Origin: Candidatus Saccharimonadota bacterium | Lineage (GTDB): Bacteria > Patescibacteriota > Saccharimonadia > Saccharimonadales > Saccharimonadaceae | Assembly: GCA_003246575.1 (NCBI GenBank) | Contig: QJZZ01000003.1 | Location: 1-64,000 of the forward strand | Direction: 5' to 3' | Length of the DNA stretch: 64,000 nt | Shown: piece after piece, positions 1-8,720 of the stretch | How positions within the stretch are numbered: position 1 is the stretch's first letter | How the letters are laid out: each line of letters starts with the position of its first letter | Notes under the pieces: generated by a model | Told to the model about the DNA's origin: nothing | Seen by the model: only the letters and a program-made list of their open reading frames with translations | Database searches by the model: none | Program-made: the position numbers and the translations under genes

Positions 1-156
1 CGTGTCGAACTGGAGAATGGCCTTAGTATCATCGCTCACATCAGCGGAAAAATGCGAAAGAATTATATCCGTTTGGTACCAGGCGACCGTGTGGAAGTCG
101 AGTTGACCCCTTATGATCTCACAAAGGGCAGAATCGTTTTCCGCGCACGTAATTAA
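1..156 (+). CDS. infA: Translation initiation factor IF-1, C-terminal part
   Basis: The open frame from base 1 encodes the last 51 residues of an S1-type OB-fold protein. It carries the IF-1 signature [19 protein letters not shown] and ends FRARN-stop. IF-1 binds the 30S A site during initiation. The start lies upstream of the window. It is followed 39 bases later by rpmJ in the standard infA-rpmJ-rpsM order, which supports the call. Confidence 0.95.
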   Translation, partial: RVELENGLSIIAHISGKMRKNYIRLVPGDRVEVELTPYDLTKGRIVFRARN

Positions 157-195
157 TTTTAATACTAGGTTTACCTAGAGGGAGATTTGTCGCTC

Positions 196-312
196 ATGAA
201 AGTTCGTGCGAGTGTCAAAAAAATCAGTCCCGATGACCAGTTGGTTCGCCGCAAAGGCCGCCTTCGTGTCATCAACAAGAAAAAACCTAAGAATAAGCAA
301 AGGCAGGGTTAA
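196..312 (+). CDS. rpmJ: Ribosomal protein L36 (bL36), zinc-free form
   Basis: A 38-residue basic protein beginning [10 protein letters not shown] and ending KNKQRQG, which matches both ends of bL36. The usual zinc ribbon (three Cys and one His) is absent: the segment after KKI reads [15 protein letters not shown] with no cysteine. This is the C-minus form found in some bacteria, which folds without zinc. An SD-like GGGAG lies upstream. It sits between infA and rpsM as expected. Confidence 0.93.
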   Translation: MKVRASVKKISPDDQLVRRKGRLRVINKKKPKNKQRQG

Positions 313-314
313 GC

Positions 315-701
315 ATGGCTCGAATTTCTGGGGTAGTAATACCTTCTGAAAAGCAAGTGCAGATCGCTCTTACCTACATTTACGGTATTGGGCCAAAGCA
401 CGCTTCGACCATCCTTGCGGCGGCAAACATAGAGCCGACCACTCGGGTGAAAGATCTCACCGAGGCTGAAGAGCAAAAATTACGCGACATCATCGACGGG
501 GACTACGTCGTTGAAGGCGATCTCCAGCGCTTGGTATCAAACAACGTTAAGCGTCTTAAAGACATCAACGCCTACCGTGGCCTCCGCCACAAGGCTGGTC
601 TACCGACTCGCGGTCAGCGTACTCGTACGAACGCACGAACTCGCAAGGGTAAAGCAATTGCCGTCGGTGGCGCACAACCTAAAGCAGCATCTAAGACATA
701 G
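315..701 (+). CDS. rpsM: 30S ribosomal protein S13 (uS13)
   Basis: A 128-aa protein beginning [20 protein letters not shown]. It has the helix-two-turn-helix region (YGIGPKHA) and the basic C-terminal tail ([18 protein letters not shown]) that contacts tRNA and 16S rRNA in the 30S head. The start codon lies 2 bases after the rpmJ stop. It is co-transcribed with rpsK, rpsD and rpoA, the usual alpha operon. Confidence 0.97.
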   Translation: MARISGVVIPSEKQVQIALTYIYGIGPKHASTILAAANIEPTTRVKDLTEAEEQKLRDIIDGDYVVEGDLQRLVSNNVKRLKDINAYRGLRHKAGLPTRGQRTRTNARTRKGKAIAVGGAQPKAASKT

Positions 702-713
702 GAAGGATAGAAT

Positions 714-1106
714 ATGGCAGACGCAAAATCTACTAAATCGAAAAAGCAACGCCGTTCTGTTCCGAGCGGTCAGCTGCACATTCAAGCAACATTTAACAAC
801 ACGATTGTCAGCTTTGCAGACAAGAAGGGTAACGTGCTCGCTGCATCTAGCGCCGGTGCCTGTGGTTTCCGCGGAAGCAAGAAGGGTACTGCCTACGCAG
901 CCCAGATCGCTACCGAAAAAGCCGCTGAAGCTGCCAAATCTGGCTATGGCCTCGGTGCTGTTGACGTCTTCGTCAAGGGTGTCGGCCTCGGTCGTGACGC
1001 GGCTATCCGCGCACTTGGCAACTTCGACATCAGTGTTGAAAGCATTCGCGACGTAACCGGTGTTCCACACGGTGGCGTTCGTCCGAAGAAACAGAGGAGG
1101 GCATAA
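714..1106 (+). CDS. rpsK: 30S ribosomal protein S11 (uS11)
   Basis: A 130-aa platform protein of the 30S subunit. Recognisable motifs are HIQATFNNTIV, GFRGSKKGTAYAAQ and the C-terminal DVTGVPHGGVRPKKQRRA. The stop TAA overlaps the start of rpsD by one base (TAATG), which indicates translational coupling. Confidence 0.97.
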   Translation: MADAKSTKSKKQRRSVPSGQLHIQATFNNTIVSFADKKGNVLAASSAGACGFRGSKKGTAYAAQIATEKAAEAAKSGYGLGAVDVFVKGVGLGRDAAIRALGNFDISVESIRDVTGVPHGGVRPKKQRRA

Positions 1107-1723
1107 TGGCTCGCGATACATCTCCTATCGTCAAGCAGAGTCGCCGCGAAGGCTACGCCCTTCACCCTAAGGCGCACAAAATCATGGCTCGCAAGAGTGG
1201 TATTCCAGGTGAGCACGCTCACGGACGCCAAGGCAAGCCAAGCATGTACCAGATTCAGCTCCGCGAGAAGCAGAAGGTTCGCCGTCTATACGGTCTCCTC
1301 GAGAAGCAGTTCGCTAAGCTCATGAACGAAGCTACACGCAAACAAGGTCTGACAGGTGAAAACCTTCTCCGCCTTCTCGAGCTCCGTCTCGACAACACCG
1401 TTTACCGCGCAGGATTCGCAACTAGCCGCCGCGCTGCTCGTCAGCTCGTCAGCCACGGACACTTTGAATTGAACGGCCGCCGTGTCGACATTCCATCTAT
1501 CCGTGTCAAGGCAGGTGACGTAATCGTTGTTCGCCCAAAGAGTACCAAGTCTGGTTACTTCACTCGTATGGACGACGTCGTGGCAAACACCTCACAGCAG
1601 CCACTCAGCTGGCTCAAGAGTGACGTAAAGAAGCTCAAAATCGAAGTGACCGGCATGCCAACACGCGCAGAAGCCGACGCAGACATCAATGAACAGCTAA
1701 TTGTTGAGTACTACTCACGATAA
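1106..1723 (+). CDS. rpsD: 30S ribosomal protein S4 (uS4)
   Basis: A 205-aa primary 16S-binding assembly protein. It has the S4 RNA-binding domain in its middle (LRLLELRLDNTVYRAGFA, then RRAARQLVSHGHFELNGRRV) and a C-terminus ending EQLIVEYYSR, as usual for uS4. The N-terminus has no zinc-binding cysteines. S4 is often the autoregulator of the alpha operon; no obvious binding site was identified here. Confidence 0.97.
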   Translation: MARDTSPIVKQSRREGYALHPKAHKIMARKSGIPGEHAHGRQGKPSMYQIQLREKQKVRRLYGLLEKQFAKLMNEATRKQGLTGENLLRLLELRLDNTVYRAGFATSRRAARQLVSHGHFELNGRRVDIPSIRVKAGDVIVVRPKSTKSGYFTRMDDVVANTSQQPLSWLKSDVKKLKIEVTGMPTRAEADADINEQLIVEYYSR

Positions 1724-1744
1724 GAAGGGTAAGGAGTTACATAT

Positions 1745-2668
1745 ATGTCTAAAGTCATTCACAACCCAGCACTAGCACGTGTTGACGACAACGGCGCAAA
1801 TTCAAGCACATTTGTCATCGAACCATTGCACGCTGGCTATGGCAACACGCTCGGTAACAGCCTTCGCCGTGTTCTACTCTCAAGTATCCGTGGTGGCGCA
1901 ATCGTTGCATTCCGCATCGAAGGTGCAACTCACGAATTCACTACCGTTGATGGTATCAAAGAAGATGTCGTTGACATCATGTTGAACCTCAAGGGTGTCA
2001 ACCTCATCTGTCACAGTGACGAACCAGTTGAAATCAGCCTCGACAAAAAGGGTGCTGGTGTTATCACTGCCGGTGATATCAAAACTACTGCTGACGTTGA
2101 GATCGTTAACCCAGACCACGTTATCTGTACTGTTGATGACGCCAAGAAGTCTGTTCACTTCGACTTTGTCGTTGAAGCAGGCCGCGGCTACCGCGACATC
2201 GACGAGTCAAGCACTGATCGCCTTCACAGCGACATGATTGCTCTCGATGCAGCATTCAGCCCAGTCCTCCGCGTACGTTACAAGGTCGACCCAACTCGTG
2301 TTGGTCAAGAGACAAACCTCGACAAGCTCGAACTCAGTATCGAGACTGACGGTTCTATCAGCCCACGCGACGCCTTCGAAGAAGCTGCAGCATTGCTCGT
2401 AAACCAATACACAGCACTCGCTGGTAGCACTACCGTCGAAGCTGCTCCTGCGCTCGGCCAGAGCAACGAAGAAGATGACAACCAACTTAACACCCCTATC
2501 GAAAACCTCAACTTGTCTGCACGAACTGCTAACGCACTCGTCAACAACGAAATTCGCACCGTTCACGACCTCGTGACATTGTCTGAGCAAGAACTTCGCG
2601 AACTCAAGGGCTTCGGATCGAAAGCTCTCGATGAGGTCAAAGATAAACTCGCAGAACTGGAGATCTAA
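1745..2668 (+). CDS. rpoA: DNA-directed RNA polymerase subunit alpha
   Basis: A 307-aa protein. The N-terminal dimerisation domain is visible (EPLHAGYGNTLGNSLRRVLLSS, residues ~26-48). A linker leads to the C-terminal DNA-binding domain (LNLSARTANALVNNEIRTV, then LKGFGSKALDEV, residues ~250-305). An SD (AAGGAG) precedes the start. The stop codon directly abuts the start of rplQ with no gap. Confidence 0.98.
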   Translation: MSKVIHNPALARVDDNGANSSTFVIEPLHAGYGNTLGNSLRRVLLSSIRGGAIVAFRIEGATHEFTTVDGIKEDVVDIMLNLKGVNLICHSDEPVEISLDKKGAGVITAGDIKTTADVEIVNPDHVICTVDDAKKSVHFDFVVEAGRGYRDIDESSTDRLHSDMIALDAAFSPVLRVRYKVDPTRVGQETNLDKLELSIETDGSISPRDAFEEAAALLVNQYTALAGSTTVEAAPALGQSNEEDDNQLNTPIENLNLSARTANALVNNEIRTVHDLVTLSEQELRELKGFGSKALDEVKDKLAELEI

Positions 2669-3055
2669 ATGCATAGACACGGATACAAGGGACGCAAGTT
2701 CGGCCGTGAGCGCGATCAGCGCCGTGCACTCCTAAAGGGCTTGGCTACCAGCCTCGTCCAGTACGGTTCTATCGAGACAACGCTCCCGAAGGCTAAAGAA
2801 CTTCGTCGTTACATCGAAAAACTCATTACCAAGGCAAAAAAGGGTGACCTTGCAAACCGCCGTATGGTAATCGCTGGTCTTTCGACTCAAGAAGCTGCAT
2901 TCAAGCTTGTTGACGAGATCGCACCACAGCTCACTGGTCGCACCAGTGGCCACGTCCGCGTGGTTCGCACCCGCCTTCGCGTAGGCGACGCCGCACAGAT
3001 GGCACGCATCAGCTTTGTTGATGAACTTAAAGAAGTAAAGAAGGAGGCGAAGTAA
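2669..3055 (+). CDS. rplQ: 50S ribosomal protein L17 (bL17)
   Basis: A 128-aa protein beginning MHRHGYKGRKFGRERDQRRA, a classic bL17 N-terminus that lines the peptide exit tunnel. Its C-terminus is short. The start codon directly follows the rpoA stop and its own stop shares a base with the rplM start (TAATG), so expression is tightly coupled. Confidence 0.96.
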   Translation: MHRHGYKGRKFGRERDQRRALLKGLATSLVQYGSIETTLPKAKELRRYIEKLITKAKKGDLANRRMVIAGLSTQEAAFKLVDEIAPQLTGRTSGHVRVVRTRLRVGDAAQMARISFVDELKEVKKEAK

Positions 3056-3486
3056 TGAAAACTTTTTCACAAAAGCCTGCTGACGTTACTCGCCGTTGGG
3101 TTGTCATCGACGCCTCGACAGCACCTCTCGGTCGCGTAGCTACTGAGATTGCAAAGTACCTTATCGGTAAGTACAAGCCAACCTACACCCCTCACGTTGA
3201 TGGTGGTGACTACGTCATCGTCGTAAACGCTGACAAGGTTGTCGTCACTGGTGACAAAGAGCTCCAGAAGATCTACTACCGACACAGTGGATTCCCAGGC
3301 GGTATCCGCGATGCACGCCTCGAAGAAGTTCGCGAGAAGTTCCCAGAGCGCATCATCGAAGCAGCCGTCAAGGGTATGCTTCCAAAGAACAAGTTGTCTG
3401 CCGACCGCTTGCAACGCCTCAAGATCTTTGTAGGTGAAGAGCACGCTCACGCAGCACAAAAACCCGAGAAAGTAGAGGTGAAATAG
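3055..3486 (+). CDS. rplM: 50S ribosomal protein L13 (uL13)
   Basis: A 143-aa early-assembly 50S protein. Motifs are RRWVVIDASTAPLGRVATEIA, YVIVVNADKVVVTGDK, YYRHSGFPGG and VKGMLPKNKL. It overlaps rplQ by one base and is followed after one base by rpsI, the universal rplM-rpsI pair. Confidence 0.97.
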   Translation: MKTFSQKPADVTRRWVVIDASTAPLGRVATEIAKYLIGKYKPTYTPHVDGGDYVIVVNADKVVVTGDKELQKIYYRHSGFPGGIRDARLEEVREKFPERIIEAAVKGMLPKNKLSADRLQRLKIFVGEEHAHAAQKPEKVEVK

Positions 3487-3487
3487 C

Positions 3488-3886
3488 ATGGCTGATTCAA
3501 AGTACTTCTACGGTCTAGGTCGCCGCAAAAGCGCAACCGCTCGCGCTCGCCTCTACAAGGGTAAGGGTGGTCTTACTATCAACGACAAGCCTGCTGAAGA
3601 ATACCTCGACGGCAACAAAACGCTTCTCGCTGAAGTAACTGACCCACTTGCAGTTGTTGGCAAGCAAAAAGACTTCGACGTTACCGTCAAGGTTAGCGGT
3701 GGTGGTATCAGCGGCCAAGTCGACGCGATCAAGATGGCTATCGCCAACGCGATCACTGTTGATGCAGCTGACCTCCGTAGCACACTCAAGAAAGCTGGCT
3801 TCCTGCGTCGCGACCCACGCGAAAAAGAACGCAAGAAATACGGCCTTCGCAGCGCCCGCAAGCGCGAACAATACTCAAAGCGTTAA
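3488..3886 (+). CDS. rpsI: 30S ribosomal protein S9 (uS9)
   Basis: A 132-aa protein with the GRRKSATARARLYKGKG N-terminus and the conserved C-terminal tail ending REQYSKR, whose terminal Arg contacts the P-site tRNA anticodon loop. It is the last gene of the ribosomal operon; a strong terminator starts 14 bases after the stop. Confidence 0.98.
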   Translation: MADSKYFYGLGRRKSATARARLYKGKGGLTINDKPAEEYLDGNKTLLAEVTDPLAVVGKQKDFDVTVKVSGGGISGQVDAIKMAIANAITVDAADLRSTLKKAGFLRRDPREKERKKYGLRSARKREQYSKR

Positions 3887-3900
3887 TCGCTGGCAAGTGC

Positions 3901-3928
3901 AAAAAAGCTCCCATCGGGGGCTTTTTTG
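3901..3928 (+). terminator. Intrinsic terminator of the ribosomal protein operon
   Basis: Twelve paired positions (AAAAAAGCTCCC with GGGGGCTTTTTT, one G-U pair) close on a 3-base loop and end in six T residues. It lies just after rpsI and before the promoter of the next gene. The A-rich 5' side could also make it work in the opposite direction. Confidence 0.92.
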
Positions 3929-3953
3929 TTTGCGCGACTGCTACAATAGAAAC

Positions 3954-4772
3954 GTGTTCGACATCCTTATTCATAAAGTACTTCGCGTACCCTATACACT
4001 CCACTATATTGACCGCCTATCGCCGAAACGACCGCGTGCCACGATCATCTTTATTCACGGCATCGGTAATTCCGCGCGTAGCTGGGAAAAGGTGACCGAG
4101 CGACTTCCCGATGACGTTCGCGCTATTTCAGTTGACCTCCTTGGGTTTGGGCAGTCACCGCGTCCGAACTGGGCGCAGTACAACGCAAAGACCCAAGCAC
4201 GATCTGTGCTTGCAACGCTACTCAAGCTTCGTATGACAGGCAAAGTTATCATTGTCGGACATTCACTCGGTTCTCTCGTCGCTATTGAGCTTGCGAAGCG
4301 GTACCCGCTCCTTGCGCGTTCGCTGCTACTCTGTAGCCCGCCGCTCTATACGAACACTCCTTCTACGAAAGACGTCGCCCACAATACAGAGCGGCTCCTA
4401 CGGCGCATCTACGGCTCTGTCGCATCGCGTCCAAGTGATTTTGTACAAATCTCACGGTTTGCTATGCGCTACGGATTAGCAATGCCAGGGTTCAATGTCA
4501 CAAATGAAAATATCGACACCTACGTCGCGGCACTCAGATCAGCGATCATCAACCAGACAGCATTTGAAGACATAGCATCACTGCGGGTTCCGACTCATAT
4601 CATTCGAGCTACTTTAGATCCGTTCGTCATCCCGCAGAACATCAAAGCAGCCGCAGCCAGCAATAGCCATGTGAGCGTCTCGACCATCCTAGCTGGGCAC
4701 GATGTTCGCGGCCGCTACGTCGATGTAGTGGCGAAACAGATCGCACACATGCTGCCACCACCGTCACTATGA
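3954..4772 (+). CDS. Alpha/beta hydrolase fold protein
   Basis: A 272-aa protein with the oxyanion HG motif (IFIHGIGNS), the nucleophile elbow GHSLGS, and plausible acid and base residues in ATLDPF and AGHDVRGRY. A catalytic triad can therefore be placed; the substrate cannot. The GTG at 3954 is chosen because an extended -10 (GCTACAAT, 3942-3947) ends six bases before it, which would give a leaderless transcript. An upstream extension in the same frame runs through rpsI and the terminator and is rejected. No signal peptide is evident. Confidence 0.85.
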   Translation: MFDILIHKVLRVPYTLHYIDRLSPKRPRATIIFIHGIGNSARSWEKVTERLPDDVRAISVDLLGFGQSPRPNWAQYNAKTQARSVLATLLKLRMTGKVIIVGHSLGSLVAIELAKRYPLLARSLLLCSPPLYTNTPSTKDVAHNTERLLRRIYGSVASRPSDFVQISRFAMRYGLAMPGFNVTNENIDTYVAALRSAIINQTAFEDIASLRVPTHIIRATLDPFVIPQNIKAAAASNSHVSVSTILAGHDVRGRYVDVVAKQIAHMLPPPSL

Positions 4773-4787
4773 CTGACATAGTAAATG

Positions 4788-4815
4788 TTGACAAACGCAT
4801 CAGTGGTGCTATGAT
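4788..4815 (+). promoter_or_regulatory. Near-consensus sigma70-type promoter
   Basis: TTGACA (4788-4793), a 16-base spacer and TATGAT (4810-4815), preceded by TGC. It is among the best -35/-10 matches in the window. The predicted start point coincides with the ATG at 4822. It should drive the 23-codon ORF and possibly the aspartoacylase-like gene downstream. Confidence 0.75.
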
Positions 4816-4821
4816 AAGCGC

Positions 4822-4893
4822 ATGCACATAGCTACATCAAATGCATATTGGCGCACCGACACTTCCAGTGGCGGTCTGTTCCGTGTTTTGTAG
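4822..4893 (+). CDS. Putative leaderless 23-aa ORF
   Basis: The ORF encodes MHIATSNAYWRTDTSSGG plus five more residues, then TAG. Its ATG lies exactly six bases after the -10 of a near-consensus promoter, the same spacing seen for confirmed genes here. The peptide resembles the first residues of a GT4 glycosyltransferase (strand 1 followed by a GG turn). It may therefore be a decayed gene, a leader peptide or a microprotein. It contains one Trp and lies ~0.8 kb upstream of trpS. Function is unknown. Confidence 0.35.
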   Translation: MHIATSNAYWRTDTSSGGLFRVL

Positions 4894-4964
4894 CACACAT
4901 CTAAAAAGTATTGACCATATCGCCACCTGGGCGATGTATTTATATAACTAAACAAGGTATCTAC

Positions 4965-5687
4965 ATGAACAATCCCAAATCTATACTAATCATCGGTGCC
5001 ACTCACGGCAATGAGCACCTCGGGCCAAAATTTTACGAATATCTTTTACACAAACGATCACTCGTCCTCGAATATTGTAGCTTTCTGATTGGCAATCCCA
5101 GAGCCTACGCCGAATCCGTCCGCTACATTGACGCAGACCTGAATCGGAGTTTTGCGGTCGATGTGCCCGAGTCATACGAAGCACGCAGGGCACGTGAGAT
5201 AACAAAATACATCGAAGTCACTCAGCCTACACTCATCATAGATATGCACACGACTGCTGTAGTCCAACCAAACATACACATCGTCAGCTCAATAGATGAC
5301 ACAGAAGTTCGCGCGTTTATCAGATCGAGTCACCTCAGTACTATTCTCCAGGTCAAACCACTCGGAGACATCGCACACAAGTTTAGCAATCTTATAGCCT
5401 ACGAAGTGCCCAACCGCAATATATCAAAGACGCTTTTTGAATCCATCGAGTTAGACCTCATTCGCTATATCAGAAGCGAAAAGTTACCGATGCATCGACG
5501 GCTCTACCGAATGACCGACAAAATCTATTCAAGTGAAGTAAGCAAAGAGCAGGCGAAGCAGTTTGTTAATTTCCAGATGAGTGACCAAGGCTACATTCCA
5601 GTCATGACAGGAAATAATTCATATCGAAAACAGACGAATTACCTTGGATTCAAGGCGACTGCACCCGTTGAGATTAACATTAACTGA
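4965..5687 (+). CDS. Succinylglutamate desuccinylase/aspartoacylase-like zinc hydrolase
   Basis: A 240-aa protein of the M14-like AspA/AstE group. Zinc ligands are suggested by GATHGNEH (His and Glu near residues 14-17) and DMHTT; the substrate-binding Arg motif appears as NPRAYAESVRYIDADLNRSF. Family members remove acyl groups from N-acyl amino acids. The start chosen is the ATG at 4965, from which the fold begins at once (MNNPKSILIIGATHGNE). An upstream TTG extension adds only low-complexity residues. It shares its direction with trpS, whose promoter sits at its 3' end. Confidence 0.82.
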   Translation: MNNPKSILIIGATHGNEHLGPKFYEYLLHKRSLVLEYCSFLIGNPRAYAESVRYIDADLNRSFAVDVPESYEARRAREITKYIEVTQPTLIIDMHTTAVVQPNIHIVSSIDDTEVRAFIRSSHLSTILQVKPLGDIAHKFSNLIAYEVPNRNISKTLFESIELDLIRYIRSEKLPMHRRLYRMTDKIYSSEVSKEQAKQFVNFQMSDQGYIPVMTGNNSYRKQTNYLGFKATAPVEININ

Positions 5688-5703
5688 TATAATAGGAGAT
5701 ATC

Positions 5704-6741
5704 ATGACGAAACCCGTAATTCTCACAGGCCTTCGCGCCAACAATGATCTTACCCTCGGCAACTACTTCGGTGGCATACTGCCGATGATCGACATGGCTA
5801 CTCGCAGTGCTGATGACTATCAGATCAATATGTTCATCCCTGATCTCCATAGTTTCACGACGCCGATCGACCACAGTAAGCTCCACGACCAAATCCTCCA
5901 CAATGCACGGCTCTACGTTGCTGCAGGCCTTCCGCTCGACAACAATAGCATCAACCTCTACCGTCAGAGCTACATTCCAGCACACAGCGAACTGACATGG
6001 ATTCTCGACTGCTTCACAGGCTTCGGTGAAATGAGCCGCATGACCCAGTTCAAGGACAAGACCGCCAAGATAGGCGATGCACAAATCAGCGTTGGCCTCT
6101 TCAACTACCCAGTTCTCATGGCCGCAGATATCCTTATCTATGGTGCCAAATACATTCCTGTCGGCGAAGACCAAACACAGCACCTCGAATTTGCTCGCGA
6201 CATCGCGGAGCGCATGAATGGTCGCTTCGGTGAACTCTTCACTGTTCCGGAACCAGTCCTCAAGCAGCATGAGTTCTTCGGCAAGGAGCAGGGACTTCGC
6301 ATCATGGATCTCCAGGATCCAACCAAAAAGATGAGTAAATCAGACGACAGTGGCAAGGGTGTTATTTTCCTCGGCGATGCTCCAGAAGACGCTGCGAAAA
6401 AAGTTATGTCGGCAGCCACGGACAGTCTCGCACACATTGCCTACGACCGTGAAAACCAACCGGGCATCAGCAACCTCATCGAGATCCTCGCGCTACTTCG
6501 CGGTGTTCGCAAGCAAGATATTGTCGCAGAGTTTGGCGGCGGCGAACGCTATGGGGACTTCAAGAAGGTCGTTGCCGAAGAAGTGAAAGCATTCCTCTCG
6601 GATTTCCAGTCTCGTCTCGCTGCCGTCGACGACGCAACCATCATTGCGAAACTAGAAACTTCTGAAGCTGCTATGCGCGTACAAGCCGGCGAAACACTGC
6701 TTCGCGTCCAGCAGGCCGTCGGACTGCGAGCGAAAGGCTAA
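5704..6741 (+). CDS. trpS: Tryptophanyl-tRNA synthetase
   Basis: A 345-aa class I aminoacyl-tRNA synthetase that charges tRNA-Trp; a tRNA-Trp gene is present at 42.4 kb. The HIGH-like segment is LTLGNYFGG near residue 16 and the KMSKSDD loop is near residue 209. Length is normal for bacterial TrpRS. The start at 5704 is supported by an SD (AGGAG) five bases upstream and by TATAAT at 5688-5693. The RluA-type gene follows after 2 bases. Confidence 0.96.
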   Translation: MTKPVILTGLRANNDLTLGNYFGGILPMIDMATRSADDYQINMFIPDLHSFTTPIDHSKLHDQILHNARLYVAAGLPLDNNSINLYRQSYIPAHSELTWILDCFTGFGEMSRMTQFKDKTAKIGDAQISVGLFNYPVLMAADILIYGAKYIPVGEDQTQHLEFARDIAERMNGRFGELFTVPEPVLKQHEFFGKEQGLRIMDLQDPTKKMSKSDDSGKGVIFLGDAPEDAAKKVMSAATDSLAHIAYDRENQPGISNLIEILALLRGVRKQDIVAEFGGGERYGDFKKVVAEEVKAFLSDFQSRLAAVDDATIIAKLETSEAAMRVQAGETLLRVQQAVGLRAKG

Positions 6742-6743
6742 TA

Positions 6744-7901
6744 ATGAAGATTACCGCCCGCACCTGCCTGGCCATTCTCCGACGCTTTGACGTCGCAAAT
6801 GACGAGAATATTCCGCGCCAAATCGAACGCATCGAAGTATCCAATCCGAGCAGCATCAACACGCTTGCAACGTTTCGTTTCAACAAACAGCCCTACGCTA
6901 TCCTTTTCGACGATACTGCCGAGGATGATATTCAGTATGTCGAAATCCAGATGATGCGCGCGATGCCCGGCACAGACGGCAAACTTCTCGAAAACCCACG
7001 CCATGTCGGCAGCTATGGTGTGCCGTACGAAGGCAAAGATACCTACCTCTACGAGCTCGACAATGCCATCAAGCGTCTCGATACTCATCTCGCCAACACC
7101 TATCCCGATTACTCTCGCAGCAGCTGGCAAAAGCAAATCAAAGCCGGCTACGTCAGCGTCAATGGCGAAGTCATCACATCGACCAAGCACGATGTCAGCG
7201 ATGACGATGAGATTACCGTCGCCTTACCAGACCGCCCAACGCACGACGAAAAGAATCTGCCAATCGTATACATCGACGAGTCATGCGTGGTTATCGACAA
7301 ACCAGCCGGTGTATTGACGCACGCCAAGAACGAACTAGACGACGAGTTCACCGTCGAAACATTCCTTGCACGCTACAACGAAGACGACCTATCAGAGCAG
7401 CGCCACGGCGTCGTTCACCGTCTCGACCGCGACACTAGTGGTGTCATGGTCGGCGCGCGCACACTCGCATCATACGAGCATCTCAAAGCCGCCTTTGCCG
7501 ATCGCAAGGTACGCAAGACATACATCGCGCTTATCAAAGGCGAACTCAATCAACCGGAGTTCATTATCGACCTACCGATAGCCCGCCACCCATCGAAACC
7601 CGGTTCATTCCGTATCGACCAAAAAGGGAAGTCGGCTCAGACAAAAGTCACCGTGCTCGAAGAAGCAAACGGCTACAGTCTCTTGCAGCTCCAGCCAGCC
7701 ACGGGTCGAACCCATCAGCTTCGCGTCCATCTCGCACACCTCGGCCACCCGATTGTCGGCGACCGCCTTTATGGCTCAAGTGACGACCGCCTCTACCTCC
7801 ATGCTCACAAGCTTACTCTGACGACGCTCGACGGCATCAGGCATGAATTCTCGAGTCCAGTTCCGAGCGAATTCAATGCAAGGATTTTTGATGGTGAGTA
7901 A
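6744..7901 (+). CDS. RluA-family pseudouridine synthase with an N-terminal extension
   Basis: A 385-aa protein. An S4-like RNA-binding segment (WQKQIKAGYVSVNGEVIT, near residues 130-150) precedes the catalytic domain with the RluA motif HGVVHRLDRDTSGVMV, whose first Asp after RL is the nucleophile. It isomerises uridine in rRNA or tRNA; the target cannot be read from sequence. The first ~90 residues are not part of the standard RluA/RluD layout and were not recognised. It is coupled to trpS (2-base gap) and overlaps the next gene by 11 bases. Confidence 0.9.
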   Translation: MKITARTCLAILRRFDVANDENIPRQIERIEVSNPSSINTLATFRFNKQPYAILFDDTAEDDIQYVEIQMMRAMPGTDGKLLENPRHVGSYGVPYEGKDTYLYELDNAIKRLDTHLANTYPDYSRSSWQKQIKAGYVSVNGEVITSTKHDVSDDDEITVALPDRPTHDEKNLPIVYIDESCVVIDKPAGVLTHAKNELDDEFTVETFLARYNEDDLSEQRHGVVHRLDRDTSGVMVGARTLASYEHLKAAFADRKVRKTYIALIKGELNQPEFIIDLPIARHPSKPGSFRIDQKGKSAQTKVTVLEEANGYSLLQLQPATGRTHQLRVHLAHLGHPIVGDRLYGSSDDRLYLHAHKLTLTTLDGIRHEFSSPVPSEFNARIFDGE

Positions 7902-8715
7902 ATTGATTGTTGCGGAGCAATTCGCAGCAACGCTCGCCGAACTCGCCGCACACCCTCGCCAATCTATCTTGCTTCATGGCGTCAAGGGCGTCGGCCTTGC
8001 TACAATTGCGCTCGAACTTGCCGGCTCATCTGCTATGGTGATTCGTCCTCTCGATAAAAAGGGTGAGTACGACGAACAGTCCGGTTCAATCTCGGTTGAG
8101 CGCATTCGACAACTCTACGAAGAGACGCGTAGTTCTGCGCATGCGTTCGTCGTCATCGATGACGCCGATCGTATGACGGTTGCTGCACAAAACGCTTTTC
8201 TGAAACTTCTCGAGGAACCAAGCTCGGCGCTTCATTTCATTCTGACGTCACACCATCCAGAGAAGCTCCTTCAGACGATCCTTTCACGCACCTCGCGCTA
8301 TCACGTACCTATGATTGACGACCTCGCGAGCAAATCGATCCTAACGCAAGCTCGCCTCGCTTCAGATATGTGGCCACGAGCACTTTTCCTGGCGTCCGGT
8401 AAGCCAGCCGAGCTGCTGCGACTCACGGCGGATCCGAGCCGTCTCGAGCACCAGGCAGCCATCATGTCCGACGCACGTACGCTCCTCTCGGGTTCAACTC
8501 GCTACGAGCGACTCGTCGTTGTGCTGCGATATGCCAGCAACCGATCAACAGCACTCGAATTGATCGATGCAGCCCTCGCTATCATCAAAGCAACCCTCTA
8601 TACCAGCCCGTCGCAGTCGAGCGCGAGCGTGGCCGAGCACCTACTCACACTCCGCACCGCGATCGCCGACAACAGTAGTCCGCGCCTCCAATTAACGCAT
8701 TTTGTGCTACAATAA
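7891..8715 (+). CDS. holB: DNA polymerase III delta' (clamp loader)-like subunit
   Basis: A 274-aa AAA+ protein. The P-loop region reads HGVKGVGLAT, with Leu where the catalytic Lys of a Walker A motif should be. This fits delta', which does not hydrolyse ATP. Further signatures are SVERIRQLYEETR, FVVIDDADRMTVAAQNAFLK and LLEEPSSALHFILTS. The ATG at 7891 overlaps the upstream gene by 11 bases and is preceded by AAGGA. The last codons contain the -10 of the next gene. Confidence 0.88.
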   Translation: MVSKLIVAEQFAATLAELAAHPRQSILLHGVKGVGLATIALELAGSSAMVIRPLDKKGEYDEQSGSISVERIRQLYEETRSSAHAFVVIDDADRMTVAAQNAFLKLLEEPSSALHFILTSHHPEKLLQTILSRTSRYHVPMIDDLASKSILTQARLASDMWPRALFLASGKPAELLRLTADPSRLEHQAAIMSDARTLLSGSTRYERLVVVLRYASNRSTALELIDAALAIIKATLYTSPSQSSASVAEHLLTLRTAIADNSSPRLQLTHFVLQ

Positions 8716-8720
8716 TACCG

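Noticed and set aside
600-1121. 173-aa minus-strand frame opposite rpsM, rpsK and rpsD
   Set aside because: Antisense shadow of universal ribosomal protein genes.
3648-3953. Upstream part of the alpha/beta hydrolase frame
   Set aside because: It overlaps rpsI and its terminator; the leaderless GTG at 3954 explains the real start.
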